Positions 44,562 through 52,758 of a DNA stretch of 64,000 nucleotides are shown here, in pieces. The notes beneath the pieces were generated by a model that was not told where the DNA came from, searched no databases, and saw only the letters and a list, made by a program, of their open reading frames with translations. The position numbers and the translations under genes were made by a program. Within the stretch, counting starts at the first letter, position 1; every line of letters starts with the position of its first letter. The DNA comes from Gaiellasilicea sp963705515 (GTDB lineage: Bacteria; Actinomycetota; Thermoleophilia; Gaiellales; Gaiellaceae), in contig CAVPJV010000007.1 of NCBI GenBank assembly GCA_963705515.1, forward strand, positions 186,001-250,000. The letters are read 5' to 3'.

Positions 44562-45896
44562 ATGGGGGTTGCCGCCTATAGAGGCCCCTTCGGACGCGAG
44601 CAGGCCGAGCGTCTCCTCTGGCGTGCCGGTTTCGGGCCGCGGAAGGGTGAGGCAGCGGCGCTCGCAAAGCTCGGGCTCGACGGCGCCGTTCGCTCGCTGA
44701 CGCGTCCGGGGGGCGAGAAGTTCGTCGGCCCCGCGCCGCACGACGACAAGGGCCGCGCGCTCGCGCCGGGCGACGCCTGGGGCCACGACCACCTCTGGTG
44801 GATGGACCGGATGGTGCGCACCTCGCGCCCGCTCGTCGAGCGGATGACCCTCGTCTGGCACGACTGGTTCGCGACCTCGCTGGCGGGTGTCGGCTCGCAG
44901 AAGCTGATGCTGAACCAGAACAAGCTCCTGCGCCGCCTCTCGCTGGGCTCGTTCGACACGATGCTGCGCGAGGTCACCAAGGACCCGGCGATGCTGCTCT
45001 GGCTCTCGGGCACCGAGAACACGAAGCGGTCGCCGAACGAGAACTACGCGCGCGAGCTGATGGAGCTCTTCACGCTCGGTGCCGGACAGGGCTACACCGA
45101 GCGCGACGTCCGCGAGCAGGCGCGCGCGCTCACCGGCTTCGACAACGACTGGAAGCGCGGCGCCGGCAACGTCAACTTCCGCTACGACCGCGAGCGCCAC
45201 GACGGCGGCAGCAAGCGGATCTTCGGCAAGAGCGGCACTTTCGACTGGCAGGACGCCGTCAACCTTTGCCTCCACCACCCGAAGCACGCGCCCTTCTTCG
45301 TCGACAAGCTCTGGCACTACTTCATCCCGGTCGCGCCCGACGCCGGCACGCGGCGCTCGCTCGAGGCGCTCTACCGCAAGGACTTCGAGATCCGCCCCGT
45401 CGTCGAGGCGATCCTGCGCCACCCGGCGCTCTACACCGGCCCGCGGATGGTGAAGCCGCCGGCCGTCTACACGGCCGGCCTCCTGCGCGGGATCGGCCGC
45501 GGCATCGACACCACCTCCTGGGCGTGGCTCGCCTCGGAAACCGGTCAGCGCCTCTTCATGCCGCCGAACGTCGCCGGCTGGGACGACGAGCGCTGGCTCG
45601 ACACCGCCACGTTCCGCGGGCGCTGGTGGGTCGCGAACTACGCGAGCCAGCCGTACGCGCTCACCGACAAGCAGGCGGCCAAGCTGCCCGCCGAGCCGAA
45701 GGCCCTCGTCGACGCCGCGATCGAGTTCTGGGGCTCCCCCACGCTGCGTCCGGCCACGCGCGCCGCGCTGTTGACCTTCGCGAACCGTGCGATGGGCGAC
45801 GCGAACGCCAAGTGGAAGCAGACGAGCTACCGGTTCCTGACCGCGAACGCCCTCCGCCAGCTGATCGCCGTCTCCCCCGACCTCCAGACCTCGTAA
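44562..45896 (+). CDS. DUF1800 family protein
   Basis: A 444-residue protein of the DUF1800 family (REQAERLLWRAGFGPRKGEA at the start; LVWHDWFATSLA; NENYARELMELFTLGAGQGYTERDVREQARALTG; VKPPAVYTAGLLR; AGWDDERWLD). DUF1800 and DUF1501 genes are nearly always paired and are thought to be secreted or envelope proteins; this copy has no obvious signal peptide. ATG at 44562; the operon continues into DUF1501. Confidence 0.93.
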   Translation: MGVAAYRGPFGREQAERLLWRAGFGPRKGEAAALAKLGLDGAVRSLTRPGGEKFVGPAPHDDKGRALAPGDAWGHDHLWWMDRMVRTSRPLVERMTLVWHDWFATSLAGVGSQKLMLNQNKLLRRLSLGSFDTMLREVTKDPAMLLWLSGTENTKRSPNENYARELMELFTLGAGQGYTERDVREQARALTGFDNDWKRGAGNVNFRYDRERHDGGSKRIFGKSGTFDWQDAVNLCLHHPKHAPFFVDKLWHYFIPVAPDAGTRRSLEALYRKDFEIRPVVEAILRHPALYTGPRMVKPPAVYTAGLLRGIGRGIDTTSWAWLASETGQRLFMPPNVAGWDDERWLDTATFRGRWWVANYASQPYALTDKQAAKLPAEPKALVDAAIEFWGSPTLRPATRAALLTFANRAMGDANAKWKQTSYRFLTANALRQLIAVSPDLQTS

Positions 45897-45900
45897 GGAC

Positions 45901-45954
45901 TTAGTGCTCCATCCAGCGACACCCACCCCGCGATGCCACCGGACGGAGCACTAA
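45901..45954 (+). promoter_or_regulatory. Hairpin masking the DUF1501 ribosome binding site
   Basis: TTAGTGCTCC (45901-45910) is the exact reverse complement of GGAGCACTAA (45945-45954), and three further pairs (TCC/GGA) extend the stem after one mismatch. The right arm contains the GGAG ribosome binding site and its last base is the A of the DUF1501 start codon. A ribosome that finishes DUF1800 at 45896 stops just before the left arm. Translational control is inferred. Confidence 0.65.
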
Positions 45955-47336
45955 TGGCCCGCTGCTGCAACGACTTCTCGCGCACCGACCTCTTCCGCCG
46001 CGCCGCCGCCGAAGCCGGCCGCGGGCTGCCGGCGATCGAGAACGGGATGCCGCTGCCCGCAGGCACGGGACTCGACCGGCGCAGCTTCCTCGCCCGCACG
46101 GCCGGGCTCGCGCTCGCCGTCTACGGCAGCTCGGCGTTCCTGCCAAGGGCGTTCGAGGAGGGCATCGCCGCGGCGACGGCCGCCGGCCCGCAGAAGGTGC
46201 TCGTCTCCGTCTTCCTCGACGGCGGCGCCGACTCGCTCTCGATGCTCTTCCCGGACGGCGACCCGCTCTACCGGAAGCTGCGGCCGCGCCTGGCGCTGCC
46301 GACGTCGGCTGGGCTTCCGTTCAGCGAGGATCCCCGCCTCCGCTGGCATCCGTCGCTGGGTGGGCTGGCACAGCTGCACGGCGAGGGCAAGGTCGCGGTG
46401 ATGGCCGGCGTCGGGTACACCGGGCCGGACCAGTCGCACTTCACCTCGCGGCACTTCTGGGAGGTCGGCGCGACGAGCGAGCAGCTTCGCACGGGCTGGC
46501 TCGGCCGCTACCTCGACCGCAGCGGCTCGCCGGACAATCCGCTGCAGGGCCTCTCGCTCGACTGGCGCCTGCAGCCGGCGCTCGCCACCGCGAAGATGCC
46601 GGTGGCCTCGATCGACGGCCCCGACCAGTACGGCTTCTGGACGCGCAACGTCTGGGGCGACGTCGAGAAGCGGATGCTCGACGCGATCGGCGCCCTCGGC
46701 CACTTGCCGACGAACGGCGACGCCGCGCTCGAGCAGGCGACCTCGGCCGCACTCCAGTCGGCCCGGCTGCGCCAGCAGCTGCTCCCCTTCACGCCCAAGA
46801 ACGACCAGCCCGGCTTCACGAGCCCAGTCGCGTACCCGAAGGGCGACGACGAGTTCCCACGCCGGCTCGCAGGTCTCGCCGCGATGCTCGGGGCCGGTCT
46901 GCCCGTGCGGGTCGTCGCGCTCTCTGCCCCGGGCATGTACGACACCCACGACGACCAGCCGCAGGAGCTCGCCGACGGGCTGAAGCTCACAGCCGACAGC
47001 CTGCTGGCCTTCCAGCGCGACCTCGAGGCCCGCGGCCTCGCCGACCGCGTCGTCGTCCACGTCTGGTCGGAGTTCGGCCGGCGCGCGAAGGAGAACGGCT
47101 CGAACGGGACCGACCACGGCGCCGCCGGCGCCGGCTTCCTGATCGGCTCACGCGTGAACGGAACGATGATCGGCGAGTTCCCGGGTCTCGCGAAGCTCGA
47201 CGAGCAGGGCAACCTGCGCGCGACGTCCGACTTCCGCGGCCTCTACAGCGCGCTGCTCGAGCAGTGGCTCGGCGCCGACGCCGAGGCAATCATCCCGGGC
47301 GCGCGCAAGTTCGCGCGGCCGAAAGTGATCAGGTGA
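45954..47336 (+). CDS. DUF1501 family protein (Tat-exported)
   Basis: A 460-residue protein. A twin-arginine signal (GLDRRSFLARTAGLALAVYGSSA at about 40-62) directs export through Tat. The body has the DUF1501 pattern of an alkaline-phosphatase-like fold: VSVFLDGGADSLSMLFP, GVGYTGPDQSHFTSRHFWE and VHVWSEFGRRAKENGSNGTDHGAAG. Start ATG 45954 is preferred over ATG 45933 because GGAG lies eight bases before it. Twin cysteines in MARCCNDF precede the signal. Its stop overlaps the start of the cupredoxin gene. Confidence 0.92.
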   Translation: MARCCNDFSRTDLFRRAAAEAGRGLPAIENGMPLPAGTGLDRRSFLARTAGLALAVYGSSAFLPRAFEEGIAAATAAGPQKVLVSVFLDGGADSLSMLFPDGDPLYRKLRPRLALPTSAGLPFSEDPRLRWHPSLGGLAQLHGEGKVAVMAGVGYTGPDQSHFTSRHFWEVGATSEQLRTGWLGRYLDRSGSPDNPLQGLSLDWRLQPALATAKMPVASIDGPDQYGFWTRNVWGDVEKRMLDAIGALGHLPTNGDAALEQATSAALQSARLRQQLLPFTPKNDQPGFTSPVAYPKGDDEFPRRLAGLAAMLGAGLPVRVVALSAPGMYDTHDDQPQELADGLKLTADSLLAFQRDLEARGLADRVVVHVWSEFGRRAKENGSNGTDHGAAGAGFLIGSRVNGTMIGEFPGLAKLDEQGNLRATSDFRGLYSALLEQWLGADAEAIIPGARKFARPKVIR

Positions 47337-47665
47337 TCGCGACAGCACTCGTCCTGCTCACGCTTTCGGCGCCCGCGCCCGCCCGTGTCCAGGTCGGCGC
47401 CGACGAGTTCGGCTACACGCTCTCACGCGCGACGATCAAGGCGGGGCCGGCGATCGTGCAGCTCGCCAACTACGGCGAGGACGAGCACGACCTGCGCCTC
47501 CGCCGGATCGGCGGCACGAAGATCTACCGGGTCGGCACCGTGGCACCCGGCCGCGTCAAGGAGCTCGAAGCGCGCTTCCTCCCCGGCCGTTTCCGGCTCT
47601 GGTGCTCCCTGGCCGACCACCAGGCTCGGGGCATGCGGGCCACCCTGCTCGTCAAGAAGGCTTGA
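47333..47665 (+). CDS. Secreted plastocyanin-like cupredoxin
   Basis: A 110-residue small exported protein with a signal peptide (about 1-17) and a cupredoxin strand pattern. The four type 1 copper ligands are in place: H52 (DEHDLRL), C91, H96 and M101 (CSLADHQARGM), with the plastocyanin spacing C-x4-H-x4-M. The GTG start overlaps the DUF1501 stop as GTGA, so the three genes form one unit. Copper-mediated electron transfer with the DUF1800/DUF1501 pair is an inference from context. Confidence 0.82.
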   Translation: MIATALVLLTLSAPAPARVQVGADEFGYTLSRATIKAGPAIVQLANYGEDEHDLRLRRIGGTKIYRVGTVAPGRVKELEARFLPGRFRLWCSLADHQARGMRATLLVKKA

Positions 47666-47698
47666 CGGCGCCCGAGCGACAAGCGACAACTCCGTAGC

Positions 47699-47724
47699 GG
47701 GGCTTCCGTTGCGGCGGAGGCCCC
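47699..47724 (+). terminator. Hairpin after the DUF1800-DUF1501-cupredoxin unit
   Basis: GGGGCTTCCG pairs with CGGAGGCCCC (one G-T pair) over a 6-base loop, 34 bases past the cupredoxin stop. No U-run follows, so termination is plausible only by stem strength. Confidence 0.5.
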
Positions 47725-47767
47725 TACTCCCTAGGATCGGCGCTCACCCTCGAATAGGGAGCCGTCG

Positions 47768-47950
47768 ATGTCGCTGATGGACAAGATCAAGTCGATGTTC
47801 TCGGGAGGTTCGTCGGACGCGGCGGATGCTCACGCAGGCCACGACCACGACGATGCCGGGCACGACCATGCCGGGCACGACCACTCGCACGAGCCGGCCG
47901 CGCCGCCGGAGGCCGCACCGGCGGAGGAGGGCGAGAACCGGGCCGACTGA
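47768..47950 (+). CDS. His-rich miniprotein, possible metal binder
   Basis: A 60-residue protein. The N-terminus MSLMDKIKSMFSGG is amphipathic, and residues 20-42 contain eight histidines in a repeating (G/A)HDH pattern (HAGHDHDDAGHDHAGHDHSH), then a Pro/Glu/Ala tail. Such tracts bind Ni, Zn or Co in carrier proteins; the exact role is unknown. ATG has AGGGAG upstream. No family is recognised. Confidence 0.75.
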   Translation: MSLMDKIKSMFSGGSSDAADAHAGHDHDDAGHDHAGHDHSHEPAAPPEAAPAEEGENRAD

Positions 47951-48017
47951 GGGCGCATCCCGCTGTAGGGTCCAGGCGTTGTAGGTGCAGACGCCTCGAA
48001 CTGGAGGTCTGCGGCGG

Positions 48018-49124
48018 ATGAAGTGGTTCGGAAGGCTGTTCTGCCTGATCGCAGCGGTCGGCGGTTTCGCCGCTGCACATCTGCTCGCCCAGGAAGGGAA
48101 TGCGGCGGTGCCGACCGTGAGCGTCACCGTGCCGACCGCGCCCGTCCCGACGGTGACGACGCCGACCGTGCCGGCGCCGTCCGTACCGACGTCGACGGAG
48201 CCCTCGACGCCGTCACCGACCGTGCCCACACCGCCGCCGTCGACGACGACGCCGCCGCCGGTGCGTCTGCCACCGGTCGACACCCGGCCGCCCGTGACGA
48301 CCCGTCCGGCGCCGACACCTCGTCCTGCCAGGCCGACGACCTCGACGACGATCACGGTCCCGTCGCAGCCGCCGGCCCGCGGGACGTCGCCGCCGCCGTC
48401 CAGCAGCTCCACCCCCTCCCCGGCCCCCACGTCGTCGGGCGCACGGAACACGAGCGTGCGCCCGTCTGCGACGGCGCGGCCGCAACGGAAGACGTTCGAG
48501 GCGCGAACGCACCGGTCGCAGAACCGTGTCAGCGTCCGACTCGCCTTCCTGCTGCCGACGGCAGACCGGCTCTTCCTGATCGTCCGCGGCCCGGCTCCTT
48601 CCTGCCGGATCGCGGGGTTCATCCCCGTGCGTGGGCGGATGGGCGTCAACACCGTCTTCTTCTCCGGCCGGGTGCACGGGCGCCGACTCGAGCCGGGCGT
48701 CTACCTGATCTCGCTCTCGACGAACCGCCGCCTCGATCCGGCCGCAGCGACGGAGTACGTCCGTGTCGTCTCGCGCCGCAGCTCGGTCCCCCTCCCGGAT
48801 CGGGCTCGGAAGCCGACGTGTGACGCGGCCGCCGCGGCCGCGTCGAGCTCCGGCCCGCCGATCGTCCTCGCCGAGGGGCTGCCGAAGACACCGAAGCCGC
48901 GACCCACCGCAAGCCTCGCCGGCGCGGCGGCCGCGAGCCCGACGGGCGACGCGAACGACGACAGCGCCTCGGACCTGCCGGAGTCGGGTGTGCTCGGCGC
49001 GGCCACGGGCGACGCCGACGAGGAGCCGTTCGTCGCGATCGCGGTCTTGACGATCGTCGGGGCGCTCCTGCTGGCGATGCTCGTGCTCGTGACCCGGTTC
49101 CTGCGCGGCAGCTGGAACCCGTAG
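48018..49124 (+). CDS. Cell-surface protein with Pro/Thr-rich stalk
   Basis: A 368-residue protein. ATG 48018 (MKWFGRLFCLIAAVGGFAAA) is preferred to an upstream GTG because GGAGG precedes it. After the signal peptide comes a Pro/Thr/Val-rich stalk (about 30-150), a compact domain (about 165-260, VSVRLAFLLPTADRLFLIVRG... with two cysteines), a second low-complexity part, and a C-terminal membrane helix (about 340-362) with a short basic tail. The layout suggests a wall-spanning or envelope protein. Function unknown. Confidence 0.8.
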   Translation: MKWFGRLFCLIAAVGGFAAAHLLAQEGNAAVPTVSVTVPTAPVPTVTTPTVPAPSVPTSTEPSTPSPTVPTPPPSTTTPPPVRLPPVDTRPPVTTRPAPTPRPARPTTSTTITVPSQPPARGTSPPPSSSSTPSPAPTSSGARNTSVRPSATARPQRKTFEARTHRSQNRVSVRLAFLLPTADRLFLIVRGPAPSCRIAGFIPVRGRMGVNTVFFSGRVHGRRLEPGVYLISLSTNRRLDPAAATEYVRVVSRRSSVPLPDRARKPTCDAAAAAASSSGPPIVLAEGLPKTPKPRPTASLAGAAAASPTGDANDDSASDLPESGVLGAATGDADEEPFVAIAVLTIVGALLLAMLVLVTRFLRGSWNP

Positions 49125-49166
49125 CCAAGAGCCGGGTCTCTGCTCGCGCCGCGATAGCCTCGGCGA

Positions 49167-50075
49167 GTGCAGATCCGGCACCCTTCGCCTCAGCCGATCC
49201 GCTGGGTCGCGCCGACTCTCTACGTCATCGCGCTGAGCGCCTACCTGTGGCGCGAGGGCATTCCCGTGGGGCGCGAGCGGCTGCTCGTCTGGATCGTGCT
49301 CGGCCTGCTCGCGCTCTCGACGGCCAATCTGATGGGCTGGCTGCGCGGCGTCGTGCTCGAGTGGCTGCCGCTCGCGCTCGTGCTCGCGGTCTACGACCTG
49401 CTGCGCGGCCACGCCGACGGCCTGCTCTTCTCGACCTGGTACCGGCCGCAGCTCGAAGCCGACGCCTTTCTCTTCGGCGGCACCGTCCCGACGGTCTGGC
49501 TGCAGGAACGGCTCTGGCACGGGACGGCGGACCTGCGCTGGTACGACCTCGCGGCCTGGGCCGTCTACATGAGCTACTTCGTGGCGACGTATCTCGTCGC
49601 CGGGCTGCTCTGGTTCTTCGCCCGCGCGCGCTTCCGCCGCTACGTCGCCTGCGTCGCGCTCCTCGCCGGGATGGCGTACGCCACCTTCGCCCTCTTCCCG
49701 GCCGCACCGCCGTGGCTCGCCAGCCGGGTGGGCGAGCTCGACCCGACGACGCGGCTGATCGGCCCGATCTCCGGCCACGTGCCCTTCCTCGCCTTCTCGT
49801 TCGAAGGGCTCTACGAACGGGGATCCGAGTACGCGAACCCGGTCGCCGCGGTGCCGTCGCTGCACGCCGCGTACACGCTGCTGATCACCCTGTTCCTCTG
49901 GCGCCCGGCGCCGCGCTGGGGTCGGGTGCTACTGGCCGCGTATCCCATCGCGATGGCGTTCGCGCTCGTCTACACGTCCGAGCACTACGTCGTCGACATC
50001 CTGCTCGGCTGGACGTACACCGTGATCGCCGTCTGGGTCGTCAACCGGATCGCGGATCGGCGAGCGGCGGCCTAG
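49167..50075 (+). CDS. PAP2/inositol-phosphorylceramide synthase-like phosphatase
   Basis: A 302-residue membrane protein with about seven helices. The PAP2 catalytic residues are in AAVPSLHAAYT and SEHYVVDILLG. It resembles AUR1/IPC synthase-type PAP2 proteins of actinobacteria that act on lipid phosphates. GTG start at 49167. Its end overlaps the convergent glycosidase gene by four bases. The substrate is unknown. Confidence 0.88.
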   Translation: MQIRHPSPQPIRWVAPTLYVIALSAYLWREGIPVGRERLLVWIVLGLLALSTANLMGWLRGVVLEWLPLALVLAVYDLLRGHADGLLFSTWYRPQLEADAFLFGGTVPTVWLQERLWHGTADLRWYDLAAWAVYMSYFVATYLVAGLLWFFARARFRRYVACVALLAGMAYATFALFPAAPPWLASRVGELDPTTRLIGPISGHVPFLAFSFEGLYERGSEYANPVAAVPSLHAAYTLLITLFLWRPAPRWGRVLLAAYPIAMAFALVYTSEHYVVDILLGWTYTVIAVWVVNRIADRRAAA

Positions 50076-52756
50076 CCCACGACAGGACCGAGCTGATCCG
50101 ACCCCGGTGGGTCGAGGATCAGGTCGGCGACGAGCGCCGTCCAGCCCGTCTGGTGCGTCGCGCCGAGGCCGGCGCCGTTGTCGCCGTGGAAGTACTCGTT
50201 GAAGGTCAGGTTGTCCGTCCAGGCCGGATCCGTCTGGAATTTCTCCGTCGCGCCGTAGAGCGGTCGGCGGCCGTCGGGGCCGCGCAGCCAGATCGCGACG
50301 AGCCTGTCCGCGAGGTCCTGCGCGATCTCGCCGAACGTGTGCTCCTCGCCGGAGCCTGTGGGGTACTCGAGCGTGAAGCCGTCGCCGAAGAAGCGCTGGT
50401 AGACGACGAATTGCCGGATCGCCAGGTAGTTGACCGGCATCCAGATCGGTCCACGCCAGTTCGAGTTGCCGCCGAACATGCTCGTGGTCGACTCGGCCGG
50501 CTCGTAGTCGATCGTCGCGCCTGGGACTCCAGCCAGCGTGTAGGGGTTCCCCTCGTAGCGCTTCGAGACCGCGCGGAGCCCGTGCGGCGAGAGGAACGCG
50601 TCCTCGTCGAAGAACTCGGCCAGCGTGCGCCTCAGGTCCTCGGGGTCGATCACCGAGACGAGGGCCGTCCGCTCGTCGCCGACCTCGCGCACGCGGCCGA
50701 CCCCGCCCCCGCCGGCCTCCGTCCAGCGCTCGCGGAGACGGGCGAAGCGCTTGCCAAGCGCGCCAGCGGTCTCGGCCGCCTTCGTCGGCAGCCCGACGGC
50801 CGGGAGCACGGGGATCAGCCCTGAGATCGTCTGCACCTTCACGGGCTCGCTCTCGCCGGAGGGGAACACGAGCCGGTCGTAGAAGAACGCGTCGGCCGTG
50901 TCGTAGAGGCCCTGATGCTCGAGCGCGCGCGCGATCAGGACGAACTGCTCGAGGAACTTGACCACCATGTCCAGGTAGACGTCGTTCTCCTCCGCGAGCT
51001 CGATCGCGATCACGAGCATCGTCAGCGCGTAGTAGGCCATCCACGCGGTGCCGTCGGCCTGCTCGAGCGAAACCCCCTCCGGGAGGTTGGAGCGATCGAT
51101 CGGGCTGATGTTGTCGAGACCGAGGAAGCCGCCGCTGAAGACGTTGTTGCCGTCGGCATCCTGGCGGTTCAGCCACCAGGTGAAGTTGACGAGCAGCTTC
51201 TGAAAGATGCGCTCCAGGAACTCGCGGTCGCGGCCGCCGTCGATGCGATAGACGCGGATCGCCGCCATCACGTGCACCGGCGGATTGACGTCGTCGAAGT
51301 TCCACTCGTACGCCGGCAGCGCCCCGTTCGGGTGCTGGAACCATTCGCGCAGCAGCACCATCAGCTGGTACTTCGCGAACGCAGGGTCGAGGTGCGCCCA
51401 GGGAATCGTGTGGAAGCCGAGATCCCAGGCCGCGAACCACGGGTACTCCCACGGATCCGGCATCGCGAGCACGTCAAAGGCGTCGAGGTGGCGCCAGCCG
51501 CTGTTGCGCCCGTGCTTGCGGGCCTCCGGCGGCGGCGGCTCGCCGGGATCCCCGTCCAGCCAGCGGCGCACGTCGTAGGGGTAGATCTGCTTGCTCCAGA
51601 CGAGCCCGGCGCACGACTGGCGCAGGATCTGCATCTGCTCCGGCCCGGTGCCGGCCGGCGCGAGCGCGCCGTAGAACTCGTCCGCGTCCGCTTCGCGCGC
51701 GGCCACGGTCTCGTCGAACGGATCGCCCGCCCAGTCGGCCGTCGCCTCCGTCGCGCCGTCCGGGCGATGCAGCCGCAGCCGCAGCTCGGCGGTGCCGCCG
51801 GCCGGCACGGTCAGGCGATAGCGGAGCGCCGCCTTGGTGCCGAATGCGTCCGGGTTGACGGTGGCCGCGCCCGAGACGACGTGGTCGTTGATGCCGTCCT
51901 TCGGGAACTGCGTCGTCGCGGCCGACCCGAAGATGCGCGGCGCGTTTGTCTCGTTCTCGCAGAAGAGCGCCTCCGGCAGCGCACCGTCGGGCCCGGGTGC
52001 CGCCTCGAGCCGGTAGCCGGCGAGCGCGTGATCGGCGACGACGAGCGTCGAGCCGGCTCCTTCGATGCGCGGCCGCACCGCGTCCTCGCCCCACGACCAC
52101 GTGTTGCGGAACCAGAGCGTCGGCAGCACCTCCAGCGCCGCCTCCTCGGCTGCGTGGTTCTCGACCACGATGCGGGCGAGGATCTCCGTCGGCGAGGCCT
52201 TCGCGTAGGTGACGTCGACGGACCAGTAGCGGTCGCCGTCGAACGCGCCGGTGTCGAGCAGCTCGAGCTCGGGATCGTGGAGGCCACGGCCGTGGTGGAC
52301 GAGCTCGTCGTACGGGAAGGCGACCTGGGGATAGTGGTAGCGCCAGTGCAGGAGGGCATGGCTGGGCAGGCCCTCGAGGTACCACCAGTACTCCTTGACG
52401 TCCTCGCCGTGGTTCCCCTGCGGGCCCGTGAGGCCGAACATCCGCTCCTTCAGGATCGGGTCCTCGCCGTTCCAGAGCGCGAGTGCAAGGCACAGCTCAT
52501 GTCGGATGTCCGAGATGCCGGCCATCCCGTCCTCGTTCCAGCGGTACGCGCGGGAGCGCGCGTGATCGTGCGGGAACGACTCCCAGGCGTCGCCGCCCTC
52601 GGAGTAGTCCTCGCGGACCGTGCCCCAGGCGCGCTCGCTCAGATAGGGGCCCCACTCGTACCACGGGTTCGCCGAGAAGAGATCGTCCTCGGCACGGCCG
52701 GTCGCTTGGGCCAGCCGGGCGTGCTCGGCCGTCGCCGGGGTGCTGGAGCTCGGCAT
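50072..52756 (-). CDS. GH63-like glycoside hydrolase (MGH1-type glucosidase)
   Basis: An 894-residue large (alpha/alpha)6-barrel glycosidase. The segments WFAAWDLGFHTIPW (general acid Asp) and NEYFHGDNGAGLGATHQTGW (general base Glu) are the usual catalytic regions of GH63-type and mannosylglycerate-hydrolase-like enzymes. No signal peptide, so it acts on sugars inside the cell. ATG 52756 follows the amylase stop by two bases. The likely substrate is an alpha-linked glucoside such as glucosylglycerate or a short alpha-glucan, which I cannot settle. Confidence 0.87.
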   Translation of the reverse strand: MPSSSTPATAEHARLAQATGRAEDDLFSANPWYEWGPYLSERAWGTVREDYSEGGDAWESFPHDHARSRAYRWNEDGMAGISDIRHELCLALALWNGEDPILKERMFGLTGPQGNHGEDVKEYWWYLEGLPSHALLHWRYHYPQVAFPYDELVHHGRGLHDPELELLDTGAFDGDRYWSVDVTYAKASPTEILARIVVENHAAEEAALEVLPTLWFRNTWSWGEDAVRPRIEGAGSTLVVADHALAGYRLEAAPGPDGALPEALFCENETNAPRIFGSAATTQFPKDGINDHVVSGAATVNPDAFGTKAALRYRLTVPAGGTAELRLRLHRPDGATEATADWAGDPFDETVAAREADADEFYGALAPAGTGPEQMQILRQSCAGLVWSKQIYPYDVRRWLDGDPGEPPPPEARKHGRNSGWRHLDAFDVLAMPDPWEYPWFAAWDLGFHTIPWAHLDPAFAKYQLMVLLREWFQHPNGALPAYEWNFDDVNPPVHVMAAIRVYRIDGGRDREFLERIFQKLLVNFTWWLNRQDADGNNVFSGGFLGLDNISPIDRSNLPEGVSLEQADGTAWMAYYALTMLVIAIELAEENDVYLDMVVKFLEQFVLIARALEHQGLYDTADAFFYDRLVFPSGESEPVKVQTISGLIPVLPAVGLPTKAAETAGALGKRFARLRERWTEAGGGGVGRVREVGDERTALVSVIDPEDLRRTLAEFFDEDAFLSPHGLRAVSKRYEGNPYTLAGVPGATIDYEPAESTTSMFGGNSNWRGPIWMPVNYLAIRQFVVYQRFFGDGFTLEYPTGSGEEHTFGEIAQDLADRLVAIWLRGPDGRRPLYGATEKFQTDPAWTDNLTFNEYFHGDNGAGLGATHQTGWTALVADLILDPPGSDQLGPVVG

Positions 52757-52758
52757 CG

